Positions 1 through 13,936 of a stretch of DNA of 64,000 nucleotides are shown one piece after another. Source of the DNA: Beaufortia kweichowensis. Its lineage: Eukaryota; Chordata; Actinopteri; Cypriniformes; Gastromyzontidae. Under the pieces are notes generated by a model. It did no database searches. It was not told the origin of the DNA and was given only the letters and a program-made list of their open reading frames with translations. The translations under genes and the position numbers were made by a program. Location of the stretch: positions 2,754,172 to 2,818,171 of the forward strand of contig CM032814.1 in assembly GCA_019155185.1 (NCBI GenBank), written 5' to 3'. Every line of letters starts with the position of its first letter. The stretch's first letter is position 1.

Positions 1-2599
1 GTACTTCCCCAGTCACACTTCACTTATTTGTCTGAAGGCATGGGTCCAACATGGCAGATGGCCACGGAATGGCAGACATGAGCGAAGAAACGGGACTGCG
101 GAGAGGAGAAAAGCGAGGCTGGAGGAAAACAGACACGCAGACATCTGAATCTCACACTTCATTTCTGCAAGGCTGCTGAACTGGACGACTATCAAGATGG
201 CATTCTGTACTCGAGCTAACACAACAGACTTTATTCAGCTATAGGCAACGGCTTTCGTTCTAACACCTGTCGCTACGTCCTTTAGCAAGTGGTTTTTTAA
301 AAACTCGTAACTGTCCGAGCCTGGAGCCGTGCAATAAATCGGAAAAACAGTCACAGCAAACAGTGAAGCACACTTGTGATCATAAAGGCACAGGGTATGT
401 ACAGTCAATGACGGGCCCTAAACGCATGAGTTTGTGCGGATTTCATGAGGGTGTGCTGAAGATCAAAATATAATGCGAAATATGATGGCTTCAGATAAAA
501 GCATATACCAAATGCATAAATGTAAATGACATCTAACTACCACACAGATCCTTTACCAAATACATCTTGAAAAAAAAAGAATAAAGTTCTGCCTAAACCA
601 ACAACCACTGAAGTGTTTTTTAGAAGTCAGCAAATCGAGGGTCACTTTGAACATGACTATATTTTCCTATTTTTAATAGAAACACACGAGATGGAAATTC
701 CCTCATGTTTGGACTGTAAATAGGCCAGGCGTTTGTGACATCATCCCTGCCTGGAAGCAAATGTACAGACCCAGAGACCCATAAATGAACCCTGAAGAGT
801 TCAAGAGCTCTTTTCCAAAATCTATTGAGCTGCCAATGGAAGACTTTACATGAGTATCAACTCTGTGCAACACACAAATTACACTTGATTCACAATGAAT
901 TCAAATGCTTCACAAATGAGTTTACATTTGATACTTTATATAATATGATACTTAAAGTTTGTTTTTCACAGTTATGAATCAAAAGTATTTCCCATACACA
1001 GTCTTTTGTAGCAATGCATTCTGGGATTGTGAGGGATACATTTCATTGCGCTTTAGATTTTTCTGACAAGATACCTTCTTATTGTCGGTAGCACGCTTTT
1101 GATTCTTTAAAATGCTGAAATGAAACAGGGTTAGGATCTCGACCGTATGCTTATCTTGAAGTGTGTGAATGAAGATATGGACAATGAGGGAATTCCAAAT
1201 ATTCTGTGCAGAGAAAATGAAAGCTGGGGGTGGGGCGGCGGTGGATGGGGGAGGGATCAGCAAGAAATTGAATCACCACAGCAACTTTAATAATATCTAT
1301 TTTGCAGCTCACATATGAAAGGAAATGAGTTTTAAAGGTGAGGTCATGCTTCAACTGTCACTTCTGTGTGATCGCTTCCACATATCAGAGACACGAACGC
1401 TACTTTATACAGTAAAGAGAGATGCGTTAATGTATGCTATACCACACTTCACATGTGCAATGCAAATTCTTTATTGCCTTTACCCACAAGCGATGTGGAA
1501 ACACAATAAAACAATTCTTTTTACTGGCCGTGAAGAAAACTATAATCCACTCGGTTGAACCAGGAAATGCCTCATCCTGGTTTGGGCATGAATATGTGTA
1601 CTCAGAAAAGAGAATTGCTTACCGCTGGTGGAACATTGCATATGTGTAAGCAACACAATTACACATATGACTGAGGGCTGGAAAAGACATCTGGCTCATC
1701 TTTCATCCTGTAAGAAAAAACAAACAACACAATTTCCAATAAAAGACTGTTCAAATGTTTCATTTTTAAATTGTAAATGTGTGAAATTATGATTAATAAA
1801 CACATTTCTCCATCAAATTGCATTGTTATAAAATAAAAGTACTACAGTAATTAAAATCATCATGTCTGAACACAATCAGCATTCAAGCAATTATCATTTA
1901 TGTAATACACCATTATTTGGTTTGGTTTACTGTACGTCAATAAAAATGTCATAATGCAAACCATGTATAAAGCTCTTTAAAAATAAGCTTTATGGCAAAA
2001 TACATTTTATTATGCCATTCAGTAGTTTTGATTTTGGGCTGACTATCCAGACACATTCCTGACAGCTTTCGTGAGATTTACCCAACAGTTTTACACGAGC
2101 CAAAACAATCTCTTCAAAGACATCTCTGCCTGCTGTACAACACTCAATTTGACTACATTTAAATTCACTGAATTAATAATGGCCCGATGATTTTGATCTA
2201 TTTGTAGATGCTGAATAATTTACTATAAGACGAAGATTTAGGGATCAGGTTCTTCTCATTTAAAGAGGAACCCTGTTGGTTACAAAAAGCTGTGCTTTGC
2301 AGAACACACAAACACAGATACCATCATTGCATACTTGTGGTGTTTTAATGCCCCAGGCACATTTTTTGTAACTTTAAGAGTGCTGTTGTAGGCTTCAGTC
2401 AGCAGTAAATGATAGACTCAGAGCCTCTGCGCACCTCCTGCATTCCTCCTAATGGGCAGGTAGGCTCTTACAAGCCATTTTCCTGTATAATGTGCGCTGT
2501 GACACAGTAAAGGCTAAAGATATCCATTGGCATGTGTTTTGAATGTGGGCTGTTTTTGTGACATCCCACTGATGATCATAGGTCTCAACGGTGGGCTGG
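1..2599. other. Intergenic, no gene recognised
   Basis: All open frames are short and unlike known proteins. The sequence is mostly AT-rich. A G-rich stretch at 1226-1255 on the + strand has four G-runs of at least three, but with one long loop, so it is a weak G-quadruplex candidate. No RNA gene is seen. Confidence 0.6.
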
Positions 2600-2856
2600 A
2601 TCAAGAATGTTTTGCCAACATTTCCATGTTATAAAAACAATATTTCTGAATGTTTTAAACTTTCCATTACCAATGTAAGAATAATGTTTTTATACCCGTT
2701 ACTGTTAAGAAATGTTTCTATAAGCTTTCAAAATGTTTAGCAATGACATATAATGTTAATAAAACGCTGTTTTAATATTACTGCAAGAACGTTTTCTACA
2801 ATAACTTTAAGAGAACTTTCAAAGAATGTTCTGAGATCGTTTCCTGTTAGCTGGGA
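2600..2856. repeat. Dispersed fish repeat (tail GTTTCCTGTTAGCTGGGA)
   Basis: The stretch is built from variants of AAGAATGTTTT / GAACGTTTT and ends GAATGTTCTGAGATCG then TTTCCTGTTAGCTGGG. I recognise this tail from repeated sequence in zebrafish and carp DNA. The family name is uncertain and the boundaries are approximate. Confidence 0.5.
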
Positions 2857-5800
2857 TACTAGTTAACAATCATCTTGTTAGGATTTTGTTTTTTTATGGT
2901 AAAACATAAAGATAATCATACCGATTTTCAGCCATTTTCCTCTGCATCATGTGGATGTTAATTAATGTAACTGAACAGATTTACTTGGATTGGAAGACTG
3001 TTCAAATTAAAATACAATATTAAAATACAGTCTGGTGTTATAATTTGCCTAGGTAGAAACTAAATGAATATGAGTGTAATGGTGTGTGACACTGTATTAT
3101 GACATTAAAATTCATTTATCATTATAACAGATGCAATGAAGTCATTTTCCAGTAAGCCAAAATGAAAACGACTGCAACTTGTATTTTAGCACTTTGTTTA
3201 GTGAAGCAGCAGTGTTTGTTTCTTTTCAAATCATCCCACAAAAATATATTGTGGTATAAAAGGCACTGTAGGATCTTCGTCGGCTGACTCATTGCTGCTT
3301 ACTGGTACATAGAAACATAATGGTAAGGTGTGGTCATAATGATAACATCATGCGGGTCACGTGTTTAGCCTGTCCAGTTTTGTGTCCTGGTGTGTGTTGT
3401 CTACAAACATGCTGCAAGCTGGCAGAACATCTCCACTTTGAACATGATGTCCTGGAAAGCGCAGTGTTGGTGTGGTCAGGCTTTGTTTCTAGGAATTTAG
3501 GAGTCATAAATCTTTTTTAGCACATAATAATTACACATCAATCACGTGTCATTGTCTATGTTTAAACAAATCTAAATGGACTAAATTGATATCCTGATGT
3601 TGCATGTGTGAACTTTTCACAATTCATCCTCTCCAAACAAACAGTCCCACCCCAAACTGACACCATTGGTTGAGTTATTGTTGCTCTGTTTTCAAACAAA
3701 CAGCAACACATTTACAGTTTTGTTTGACAGAAATGTCAATATATTTTTTAATTGTATTTGGTTTACAAACACATTTTTCCTGTTTATTTTCTCACTAATT
3801 AGCTTCACGTGCAAAATGATGAAGTGCAAGACCTGTCTAAACTTCTGAATTTGATCTTCAGTGACCGAAACCAGCTGACAGTAAAATTCAGTACCTCAGT
3901 CTGGCCCAACCACTTGCATGCTTTCTCCTTCGACCTTTGACCTCTCAGAGCGTGACCTTCACCTTTGGCCACAGCATGGTCGGCACAGACAAACCTGACT
4001 CCACAGGAGGCATGAGACAGAAACGTGACATAAAACATGCACTGAATGACATGCCGCCTTTTAGACTAAATGCAGCGTCCTGAGGGAAATACACAGTACA
4101 GTGCCATCACCCCCTTCCTCTAAAGTCATAATATCTCAGTATATAAATATCATTACATTACATAACGGCATTTAAGTGTCATCTGCAAGCAAAATAAAAG
4201 CTTTAGTTGAAAAGTGCTTTTTTTAATTATATTTTCCCCATAAAATGCAAAGACGTTCATGAATTTTTAATTGTGACTTGAAAGTCCAAATAGTTTTGGA
4301 GCCAGCTAACTAACATTTGTCTAGTAACACTTGTATGCTTTTATATAATTTACCAAAACCCACTTCAGAAAGAATGAAATAATTAAGAAACTGCTGTTGC
4401 AAGAAACTGCAAAACTGTACATTTGCGTGCATTAGTACGCATTAAAATGAAAGCATATCCTATTACTCAATTGGCAAATGCTGTGACATGTGTTCAGGCT
4501 ATGGGTGGAATCAAAACGGTTCTCCCTTGATGTTTCATTTGCTCTGACATAATGCTTCAAAACCTTTTATTCCCACATGTGGTGCTGGGGTGAGTGTCAG
4601 GAGGTTGTAGAGAACAGACCCCAAAATCTGGTTTAAATACTCTTCAATTAGATAAACCATCCCCACCCACAGAGCACCGCTGTCCAAACAAACGCCTTGG
4701 GTCCTGCCGACCATACGCTGGATGCGAGAAGTATGGTTTCAATCCTATTTAACAATAGCCTTATCAATATTATCACAGCTTTCCTATAAACTTTTGCACA
4801 ACCCAAAAACAGGAACGGATCCCTTCAAAATGTAGCAATTATATTTCCCATAATGCACACAGCCTCACTACAGGCAAAGCACTTCGATGCATTTTATTTT
4901 CAACACTGACATGAAATAGTAATGGCTGCAAACATAACGCACAAGAAAACAAGACAGACACAAGCGCAACGTTCAATATATCACAAAGTAGCTGTTTTGG
5001 GGCAGGTTATCTCAGGGAAACTATGAATGTCATTGTTCAAACTTGTCAGGGGGTTATGTAACAGGATTTGGCCCAGATCGAAACTCCCAGGAGTCTGTAG
5101 TTTTCCACTGCTCTCCTGCACCCAGGGCAGCCTGTTGAGGTCTAAAGTTAGGTGAGCTCTTCGCCTGTAGAAATGACAAACTTTATAGCAAAAAGCTGAC
5201 ACATTAAAGTCAAAGGTATGAGTTATTAGAGTCTTACGCAAGTCGCACGGAATTGATCTCAAGTATCTCTCAATCTGCTCCGCATCAACATATTATGATG
5301 GATTGGCCCTTCGGCAAAAAACTAATTAGTAGGTTGGAATAGGGAAGAATCGAGTAGTAGTGAGTGAACGCAAAGGTACAGAATAGATCAACCAAAAAAG
5401 AAGTGGAGATATTGCCACCTCCTTATAAATCACTTGTGAAGACCCATACTTTAGGGGTCATCCATCATTCCCTTAAAGGACGCTTGCTTTTTGTAAGGCA
5501 TTGAGGTTACGGGGTCAGCGGGTGAGTAATGCAGCCAGATCTTTTCCTCCCTTGAGGGGGATTGCAGACATCCCTGGAGGAAACCAGAGAAAGTAAAAGG
5601 GGTGAGAAACATTGCGGAACCCCTTTTGTTCCATCTCTGACCTTCTTGTCTCCAGCCTGCTGGTATTGACCACGTTGGGAGTGCTTACATGTATTTAGAC
5701 ACACTATGTCCATTTGTCTTGCGTTGAATGACGGGTCACCTCCACGTCGTGGCTTTTAATCCAGACTCACTGTACGGTCACAGCTGTTATTCATGATGAA

Positions 5801-8340
5801 GAAGCTCCGTGTCATCTCCTACCTGGTTCCTCACCACCAATTCTCATCTGCCAATATTTTTAATCAGTGTTTGTTGATGAACAAGGTCTCTGATGTTGAC
5901 CTTGGTCTGGGGATGATGGGGTTCTTGGATCTTGCTGTCTATATCAGATTTTTCAATCTTTGATTAAGTGTCGTACAGTAAAGTTTGTAATACGTTGAAA
6001 TGCCATATATTGCATATATGTACATGTTTAACCTACACGAGCAAAGTCAGTCTAACAACCTGGCCAAGAAGAGTTGAACCAAACACATAGCAGTAGGAGT
6101 CTCTTTAATACTTCAGGAATGCTTCTCTGGTATGGTATCTAAGGTTCTGTGATGTATAATGATTAGCTAAGCAGGGCTTTTCCCCTGCTGGTAGGGTCAT
6201 CACTCTGATCAAAACCTTCGTGTAGTGCACACACTCAGTCAGCAGGACTGCGGACATTCTGCATAATCAGCATTTCAAAGCAGCCAGTCAGTCCGTATCT
6301 CCAAAGCCAAACCGCATGGCTTTCATTAGTCTGGGCCACACGGGGTCAACATGAAGAGCGTCTGTAGATGACATCACCCTTGCCAGGGGGGATCTTACTA
6401 GACCAGGTTTCTCTTTGAGACTGAACGAACGAGAAATATGACCTCAGACCTTCCCTGTAGGGGGCTGGATGTCAGTAACCGTCACAATAACAGTTCCTGG
6501 GAACCCTGAGTCTATGGTAACTCCTTTAGACTTATTTAGAATGAAAATATTCCACTGAGAAATTTCTCAGTCTTATTACCGCTCAGCTGCCAAGCTATTT
6601 CGGGCCATCCGTAGAGCTATTTCACGAGAAATTGCACTGGATGTATAATTCAGATGGTCCCTCATTTCTAACTCATTGTGATCCATTGCTCTCCACTGTA
6701 TTCAGTGCCATATGTAAAACAATCCAGTCCTTTCACTAATTTATTTTTATATGCCTTCAATATCAATAAATGTTTAATGAAAAACTGTACAGTCACACTA
6801 GAGTGAGTTTTACTGGAGGAATCTCTTTAGGATGTTATTAAAACAGTAGATCACTGGAGCGTGAGAGAAAACTAGCATCATATTCATATACGTATAATAA
6901 TTTTTCAAAGTCATAATTTGCTTACGAGCAGAAAGATAAGAAACGGTTCAGTGAAATTATTGTTTTGACAAAGGCTTGGATAATTAATCCCTATATCAAA
7001 CTTTCTGTGTTTTGGTTTATACCTAATCCATTTCTTTCCATTGATAATCAGATTTAAAAGTAAAGTGTGCAATATCCGAGGCTCTAACAAAAAGAATTAA
7101 GACGAAATGACCTCCCAAACACTCCTAATGTCTGACACTGGCCAGATGAACAGATAGTTCCAGCCCAAACTAATGCCATCGGTTGTGAAAGTTATTCAGA
7201 GTCTGGCTGGTCAAGATGCTAAAACAAGAGAAATATATTGAAGGTGTCACATTATTCACACTATTTTTGTTGACTTTATACAGTTGGCCTGATGCTTTCA
7301 CTCAAAAAGTGTGATTCACTGTGCAATCAAGTACAGTATGTGAATTTCGTGTGAATCAAACCCATGACCTTGTTAGTGTCATGCACTACCAGTTAAGCTC
7401 CAAAAAAGCCATAAAATCATGAAATGTGATTTAAATGAAAACTACTTTTAAATTTTTTATGAAACATTGAATTTGTTTCATTTTAAAAATCGATTTCAGT
7501 AAAAAGAGTGGCATAAAATAGTTTCACCCAGACTTTATTTCCTCGATATGTGGCAGGTGTGTAATTAAGTTGTTTGGATCTCCTGGAAAAGGCTCCACTC
7601 CACCAGAATTGTTAAATAGATGCTTTGTAAATTATAGATGTCTCTGGCTGTACAGACTTCAGCTTATATTGTCCCATCAAGGCATACGTGTGACAGAAAG
7701 ATAAAAGCGATTTTCACCACACACACACGTCCCCATATTCATTGACTTTGGGTTGTCATTTGATCTGAAAATAGGAGATGATTTTGACATTTGCTGATGA
7801 TCAAAGCTTTGGCAGGTGAATTGTTTTGCCTAGTTCTCCATTTGAACATCTGAACAGGTATTTCACACTGTACCTGCTTTTATCATTACTGAGGGTCAAA
7901 ACTCATGTTCTCAGCTGAATTTACTTTAATATTCACTTCTTTATGACCGAATGTGGACAGTTGTCATCTCTCAAGTCTTTTATTGAAACGGCTTTGAAGC
8001 AGAAATTTTAGGTTAAATACAAATAAAATGAACTGTGCATGGTGTGAAATGTCAAGTAATAGCTCTTCAGAAAAAAATACTGATATTCCAACGTGCTGGT
8101 ATTCAGATAAGCTAATCGAAATTCTCCTTGTCACATCATGATAAAGCTGCACGACCAACAAATAAGCACATTTTCTCCTCATATGTCTCTTTCTGTCCGA
8201 AATACGCAGACCGGGTTTGGCACGCCACACCATCAACATTTGATATACGGCCAAACTTGGTATTTACCATCTAAATTGCTTCTCGGCAATGTTGAGACGA
8301 CGACAGTGATTAATCCGCTAAAGAACTGAATCTTCCTCCT
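2857..8340. other. Intergenic, no gene recognised
   Basis: No coding exon or RNA gene is seen. A promoter-like cluster at 3255-3328 is described in the findings. The part at about 6150-6500 is less AT-rich and free of obvious repeats, so it may be conserved non-coding sequence. The rest is ordinary AT-rich DNA. Confidence 0.55.
3255..3291 (+). promoter_or_regulatory. TATA box plus AP-1 site, possible orphan promoter
   Basis: A perfect TATAAAAGG (3255-3263) is followed at 3285-3291 by TGACTCA, the AP-1 / half-MARE consensus. An ATG abutting a splice-donor-like GTAAGG lies at 3320-3328. No downstream exon was recognised, so this is only a candidate. Confidence 0.25.
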
Positions 8341-8660
8341 TTAGTACGGCTCCACATTTTCAGCTACCCATCTAAGACTTAAAGGCAACATTTGTATTCC
8401 CCATGAGCAGTTCCCCCGCCTATTTGACGATATTACCTCCAAGAGCGAGCCCGCCCGGACGGCCGGCCGCGTGTGTGGGCTCCGGTTTTTAGTATCATCT
8501 ATTTCTCTCCCTATCTTCTCATCATTAGGCAATTTAATAAATGTGGTGTGAGCACACTAATGTTCGATCATACATCAGAGGCAGCTGACCTGGGGTCAGT
8601 ACGCCGGACAGCGCCCAGGTTACCCCTCCTTTTCCTTCCTCTCTTTATTCTGCAGAACTA
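8341..8660. other. Candidate conserved non-coding element
   Basis: This is a complex, repeat-free stretch with a dense CpG cluster at 8443-8483 (CCCGGACGGCCGGCCGCG) inside AT-rich DNA. It is followed by AGGCAATTTAATAAATG, a homeodomain-type AT core. No coding potential is recognised. Conservation is inferred from texture only. Confidence 0.35.
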
Positions 8661-9675
8661 GATATGGACATTTTCATAGCTGCTCTTCTGAATGCTTATG
8701 GGCTGAGATTTTGTACAAAAGGTGCTGGTGACAAAGGTCATCTCGGAAAATATCCATCAGGTTTTGACCAAAAACTCAACTGGAGCTTTTCCTACATGAA
8801 AGCCAAGTGTGAGTTTGAACTTTTTTACAATTCAGTGATGTTTATGGATTAAATCACGCAAGGATGTCGATGGGAGTTTGTCTGTACAAAAATACTGTAA
8901 TGAAATGGCTTAAAGAAATAATTCCCCCACCATTAGCTATGAGGTTCATAAAGTCCAAGAACTGTCAAGCTTTGTTCACTAGATTCAAAGTCTTCTGAAT
9001 ATGAAATCTTTGTGTGAGGAACATCATTATTCCCTGATAACGCTTCTCTACTGCTGCTTTCAAATCAAATTTGATGCCTTTTGAGGCGGCGCGTCAGGTG
9101 TAATGACATTTAGTCACGAGCCACACGAAAGTCAATGATGTTTGATGTTATTGACGTCCAACCCGATGTGACACATCTAATAGAGCCATATTTGATTTTG
9201 GATTCGGTCTGTTTATCAGAAAGCTTTTGTATGACTTAGTGTGTAGACAACCTGAAAATGGACTTAATAATGGCAAAAGGATCCAGGGTTAGGGTATAGA
9301 GAATATAATGACCTATTCTGATCAACTTTTTAATTATATTAATTGATAGACTAGAATGTGATTACACATGGGGGTATAAAAACAAAACAACTCATGGAAC
9401 CTAAAATGAAATAAAATAAACATGTTTCTTTATCCAATTTAATCAATTATAATTACTCTTCATGCATTGATAAAAACTCAATGACCATGTCACTATCCTG
9501 TTCTGGACCTGTGCAAGAGAAAAGCAAAACATACACACCCCGTCTCAAACAAGCAAACACACACTAACAATGATTTACTGACAACTATTGAGGTTTTTTA
9601 CCTCTTGGTTAAATGTGTCTTCGACAGAACATGTCTTGCTGTCTTTTCATGATCAGTCACCAAGTCAGAGGAGAC

Positions 9676-9677
<2 letters not shown>
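8661..9677. other. Intergenic, no feature recognised
   Basis: AT-rich non-coding sequence with no repeat family or gene that I recognise. Confidence 0.6.
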
Positions 9678-9716
<39 letters not shown>

Positions 9717-9750
9717 TTGTGTCTATCTTCATCCCTGTGTGTGTGTGTGT
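9678..9750. repeat. GT/CA microsatellite, two blocks
   Basis: A pure (TG)19 run spans 9678-9715. A second shorter (TG)n block spans about 9735-9750, separated by a degenerate spacer. The open frames crossing it (runs of Cys-Val or Thr-His) are artefacts of the repeat. Confidence 0.95.
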
Positions 9751-11020
9751 CGTGATTGTGTAAGGACTGGAACAAGGCAACCAAATCAAAGAGACATGGT
9801 CTGTTACATCGCAGAGTACAAGCACTCGCATTATGGGGTGAGCTTAAATGTGTCCGACACAGAGCGCCGGATGAAAGGCACCACTATTTCTGAGAAAAAA
9901 AAGAAAAAAAGCAGCACTGAGAGGAAGAATATGACAAGCTGCTCAAAAAAGCTGTTCAGAGAGCACAAAGCCACCTCAGTGTCTGGTACATCTCCCAGCC
10001 GACAGCACGAGAGAGACAGAGACGTGGAGTTGATATTGATACGGTCAGGGTGTTTACTGATATAGTTTATAATAAGGGCATAAATAACACATTTATCTCT
10101 ATCGTGAATGGAGCAGAGAGTCTTACTTCCCCTCAAATTTATTAACCAAACTTTTTACTAACATCCAGTAATCGTGTAAATAACGTATAGGGCCCTAACT
10201 ACAAGTTCATGTCTGTGCTACGGTTAAATCTCACTCTTCTCACAATGCTAATGGGAAAAGCCCTTGAATAATTCACTCTGTAGACAAATATTTTATCATG
10301 TTCAAAAACACAAACACAGTATTTTAGCCAAGTAGGCCCTGAGCGCTGACGTTCATTATTCATCCTTACTTGGAGAAATTTCTGGAAAGTCTGTTTGATT
10401 TTTTCCAGACCTGGAATCACATGCTTATGAGTGGAACAGCTGCTTTTCCTTACAGCTGGACCAAAACCTCTGACAAATTTTCATATTTCTGCAGTCATGG
10501 CGGAAAATTTAAGATTGATACATACATAAACTTCAAAACAGCATCCAAAATTGAGACTCGTCAAGCACCGAATGTGAGTAAAAACTGGCCTTGGCAATAG
10601 GAACTGCAGCACAATACATGGTTTATATTAAAGTTTGAAAACAATAGTCTTACCCTCGATGTTGTGATGTGTGCAAAACAAATCAAAGACATGCAAAGTG
10701 TCTACTGAGGAAAACATCTGTCTCGACTCACACCTTCACTTTACCTCACTGGAAAATTACTCATCAGAAATGAAGGATTCCTAATATTTCTTTTATAAAA
10801 CCAACACAAGGAACAAAAGCATGAAAAACAGGGACAAAAATGTATATTTTAATTAACAAAATGTGTAAAATACAGCAACCTGCAAGTGTTGCATAAAGTT
10901 TTATTTAAGACTTGGTGGCAATATATAACCATGAAGTTTATACACCATAACACCGTAAATTATAACAGTATGGGGGTGTGTGAGTGTTTTTGAACCTCGT
11001 TGTCATGAGCTAACATGTAG
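9751..11020. other. Intergenic, no gene recognised
   Basis: No coding exon is recognised. There is an A-rich run at about 9895-9910. The rest is AT-rich non-coding sequence. Confidence 0.6.
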
Positions 11021-11490
11021 TTTTATAACCTGCATGAAATGCTGCCAAACTTGCATGTAGTAAATTCCTGTGTGGCACATAATTTACAGGCTAGATTCTG
11101 CTCGCAGCCAATTTCCTTCACATCAACACAGTTTGAGTTCTTCTTAGCGCTCAATATCGCCGTCTTCGCCTTCAATCCCTCGCCAGCTAATCTTAGATTA
11201 CTCCTTTGCAAATTTACTTGAATCCAGCTTGGCTTGGGTGATTTATGGTTGTTATTACCAGTTTTATCCTATGTGTGCTCAAGCTCAGTGCTCGCAAAAG
11301 CTGTTAATTGCTTAATTCTGCAGATAAGACAGTGGGCGTGATCGGAGTCGCTAATCGTGCCGTAACGAAGACGTTTTTTAGCTGTGCTTGTCTTGCTATT
11401 TGCCTTTCGATGGGTTTCAAAAGATTTGGCATGTAACTCGCCTGAAATTGTTTGCGTTACAAACATAAATGCCAACCTAAATCATGTGAT
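11021..11490. other. Candidate conserved non-coding element
   Basis: This is repeat-free sequence with scattered CpGs and homeodomain-like cores (GCTAATCTTAGATTA, GTTAATTGCTTAATTC). It stands out from the AT-rich flanks. The final ~70 bases share wording with 21845-21910 (TTTGGCATGTAACTC, GTTGAGGAGAGGT), so the right edge runs into a dispersed repeat. Confidence 0.35.
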
Positions 11491-13597
11491 CTGTTGAGGA
11501 GAGGTTTACAAAATGATCACATCCATAACAGTCCATATTGGTCATAAATTAGTAAAATAACTACTTTATGTTCTTTATAAAATAGTTTATTTGTTGGGTA
11601 TTATTGCTTTTGGTTTGTGCATTTTCATTTACAGAAATCATGCAAAGTATTCTTCCTCTCAGAAACGTGTCCTTTTTTTCACAGCCATAACACATTTATA
11701 TTTATATTTTTATAGTCATGCTAAACTGATATTTCTCTGATGTCTGGACTCTATTAACAGTGTTTTAGTAAAATATTAACAGAATATAAACAGTTCAATA
11801 TTTCGTTTTTTTGTCAAGTTTTGACTAATAATGTCACGTCCATATCGCTGGAATTGCAAACAACTAATGCATCGCACTGCACTAAAAACAATTCTCAACA
11901 CCGTATATGACAATGAGTTTTGCGTAGACAAAAAATAACTATTAAACTAAAAAATTACTAAAAAACTATTTTAGTAATCTAGTGTGGGAATTTGGCACCT
12001 GATCAAGGTTGCGTTCGTACATTGTAACGTTAGCACTAAAAGCTATCAATACTCCCATTGTTATGTCTCTTTTAAAATCTTTTGTCTTTTCCCATTAACA
12101 GTCAGTTGAAAGACACGGATCAAGATTTATAACATCTCTCTTATGCCCCTCCTCCCCCACATCATGAATTATACAACTGCATAGTGTTTCATGACGTGAC
12201 TGGAGGATGGGTGATAGTAAATTAAACACAGTGTTACAGCTTGAGAGAGAGAAAGAGTGTCTTCATAGCCCCCCAACAATGAAGCCAAATAAATAAACGT
12301 ATAAATAATAAAGAAGCATTGCAGGCCTCTCACCTTGGCCATGACATGACCTTTCTTACGGTTTGCTCTGAGCTTCAGACAGCACGTCCACAGACAGCCC
12401 ACAGTCTGGCCACTATCTCCACACAAAATCACCAGCTTTAATCAGATTGCCTGACTACACTGCAAATTTGGGGTATCTTTATATTTATATGATTGATATT
12501 CATATACTATATCTGAAAAATACTACCAATTAAATGTTTGCTGTCTGTATTGCAGATTCATTAAAGAAATCATGTGACAGAATGAATTTAGCAGTTCTAA
12601 TTGTACAATATATTGCATGTTTTGTCTGTACAATAATCAGACCTTCTGATGTCGATACACATTTTACATTTATGTTTTCAAATACTGCATTTTAAAGTAA
12701 GTCATACTGTCTATTAGTGCTGTATAATCTATTTCACCTGCCCTAAACGTAACTGGCTGCTTAACATGTCAATCAAACTGTCTCTTCCTGTCCATATGGG
12801 CAGTTCACAATAATAAAAAGTGGTTTAGACTTAAAGCCAAAAGTCAATATACTGTCTACATCTAAATACACCTTGCAAAAAGAATCACCGATTCCGATTT
12901 TACCTTGAAACCTCACATTTTCTTTAACTTTTCAGTTTCTTCAGTGACCTTTCTTGCACCACTTTCCTTTCCAAAATGATTTATTTTGATCAAATTTGGC
13001 CTATGTCATGTTTCATTCATGCCATGCGCCCACATGCTTAATGAACATTACTATATATCTTGAACCTAAAGGAGACATAAGAAACAGAGTGAACAATCTT
13101 TCCTGTGATTTATATGGATATGGCAGGGAAGTGGCAGTCTGGGATAACATGCCTGATTATAAATGACAGAAAGACGCCGACTACCATCTGCCAGCCCTCC
13201 ACCCATTAGTCTGAAAAATGAAACAGGACTATGGGTTTTTATTTCAGCACATACATGTTTTTTAACAGAATACATTAGCGGGTGGTGTGACAAAATGCGA
13301 CACTTTAATTGAATCTCTGCACAGTTGGGTGGTTGGTGCCCAGTCCACTTTTGATTGACCGCTTTCAGAACAGTTGCGATGTGAGCGAACGAGCGACTGA
13401 AGCCAGAAATCGAGGTGGCTTAAGGACTCAGAGCTGCCAAAACTGTAACAGAAGTGGCACAGTTAAGCATTACGGCTCTGTAATGTTTCATGCTGTTTTT
13501 GCTTGGACTCCAGCCCTGAGCTAAGAGAACATTGATCAAAGTGTGCTGGCGTGGTGACCTGACCAACTGAGAGGCCTTTTAGTTGCTTTTCTGACAT
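11491..13597. other. Intergenic, no gene recognised
   Basis: AT-rich non-coding sequence. Open frames at about 12169-12432 and 13066-13293 are short, lack known domains and look like chance. Confidence 0.6.
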
Positions 13598-13936
13598 TTA
13601 AAGGAATAGTTGGTCTAAACAAAATAATAAAAAATGATCGCTAATGTCACTGTAAACAAGACTCGACTACACGCTTATTGTTAGCTCATTGGAAAAAAAG
13701 TACTTTGTTTTTTATGTTTTTTTATTTTTTGTCTTTAGAAGAATATGAGATAATTTTTAATAAAATATTTAATAAATCAATATTTAATAAATGTAATCGT
13801 TACAAAATGTTAATACATTTAATACAATATTTTTAAAAAATGTAATAAAAATAATTAATATTTAAATAATAACATAATTAAATTTAATTCAATATTCTTC
13901 AAATTAATACATTTTTGGGGTGAACTATTCCTTTAA
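13598..13936. mobile_element. Non-autonomous TTAA-ended DNA element (MITE), complete
   Basis: The left end TTAAAGGAATAGTT (13598-13611) is mirrored by AACTATTCCTTTAA at the right end (13923-13936), a perfect 14-bp terminal inverted repeat bounded by TTAA. The roughly 310-bp interior is AT-rich and has no coding capacity. The ends match the TTAAAGGGATAGTTCACCC-type termini that are very common in cyprinid genomes, possibly the Angel-like MITEs; the family name is from memory. Confidence 0.8.

Noticed and set aside
1226..1255. G-rich stretch as a G-quadruplex
   Set aside because: Four G-runs are present but one loop is 11 bases, outside the usual limit; much weaker than the intron 2 and 26-kb motifs.
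9613..10065. 150-codon frame starting across the GT repeat
   Set aside because: Runs of Cys-Val come from the microsatellite and the remainder is Lys/Ser-rich without any family resemblance.
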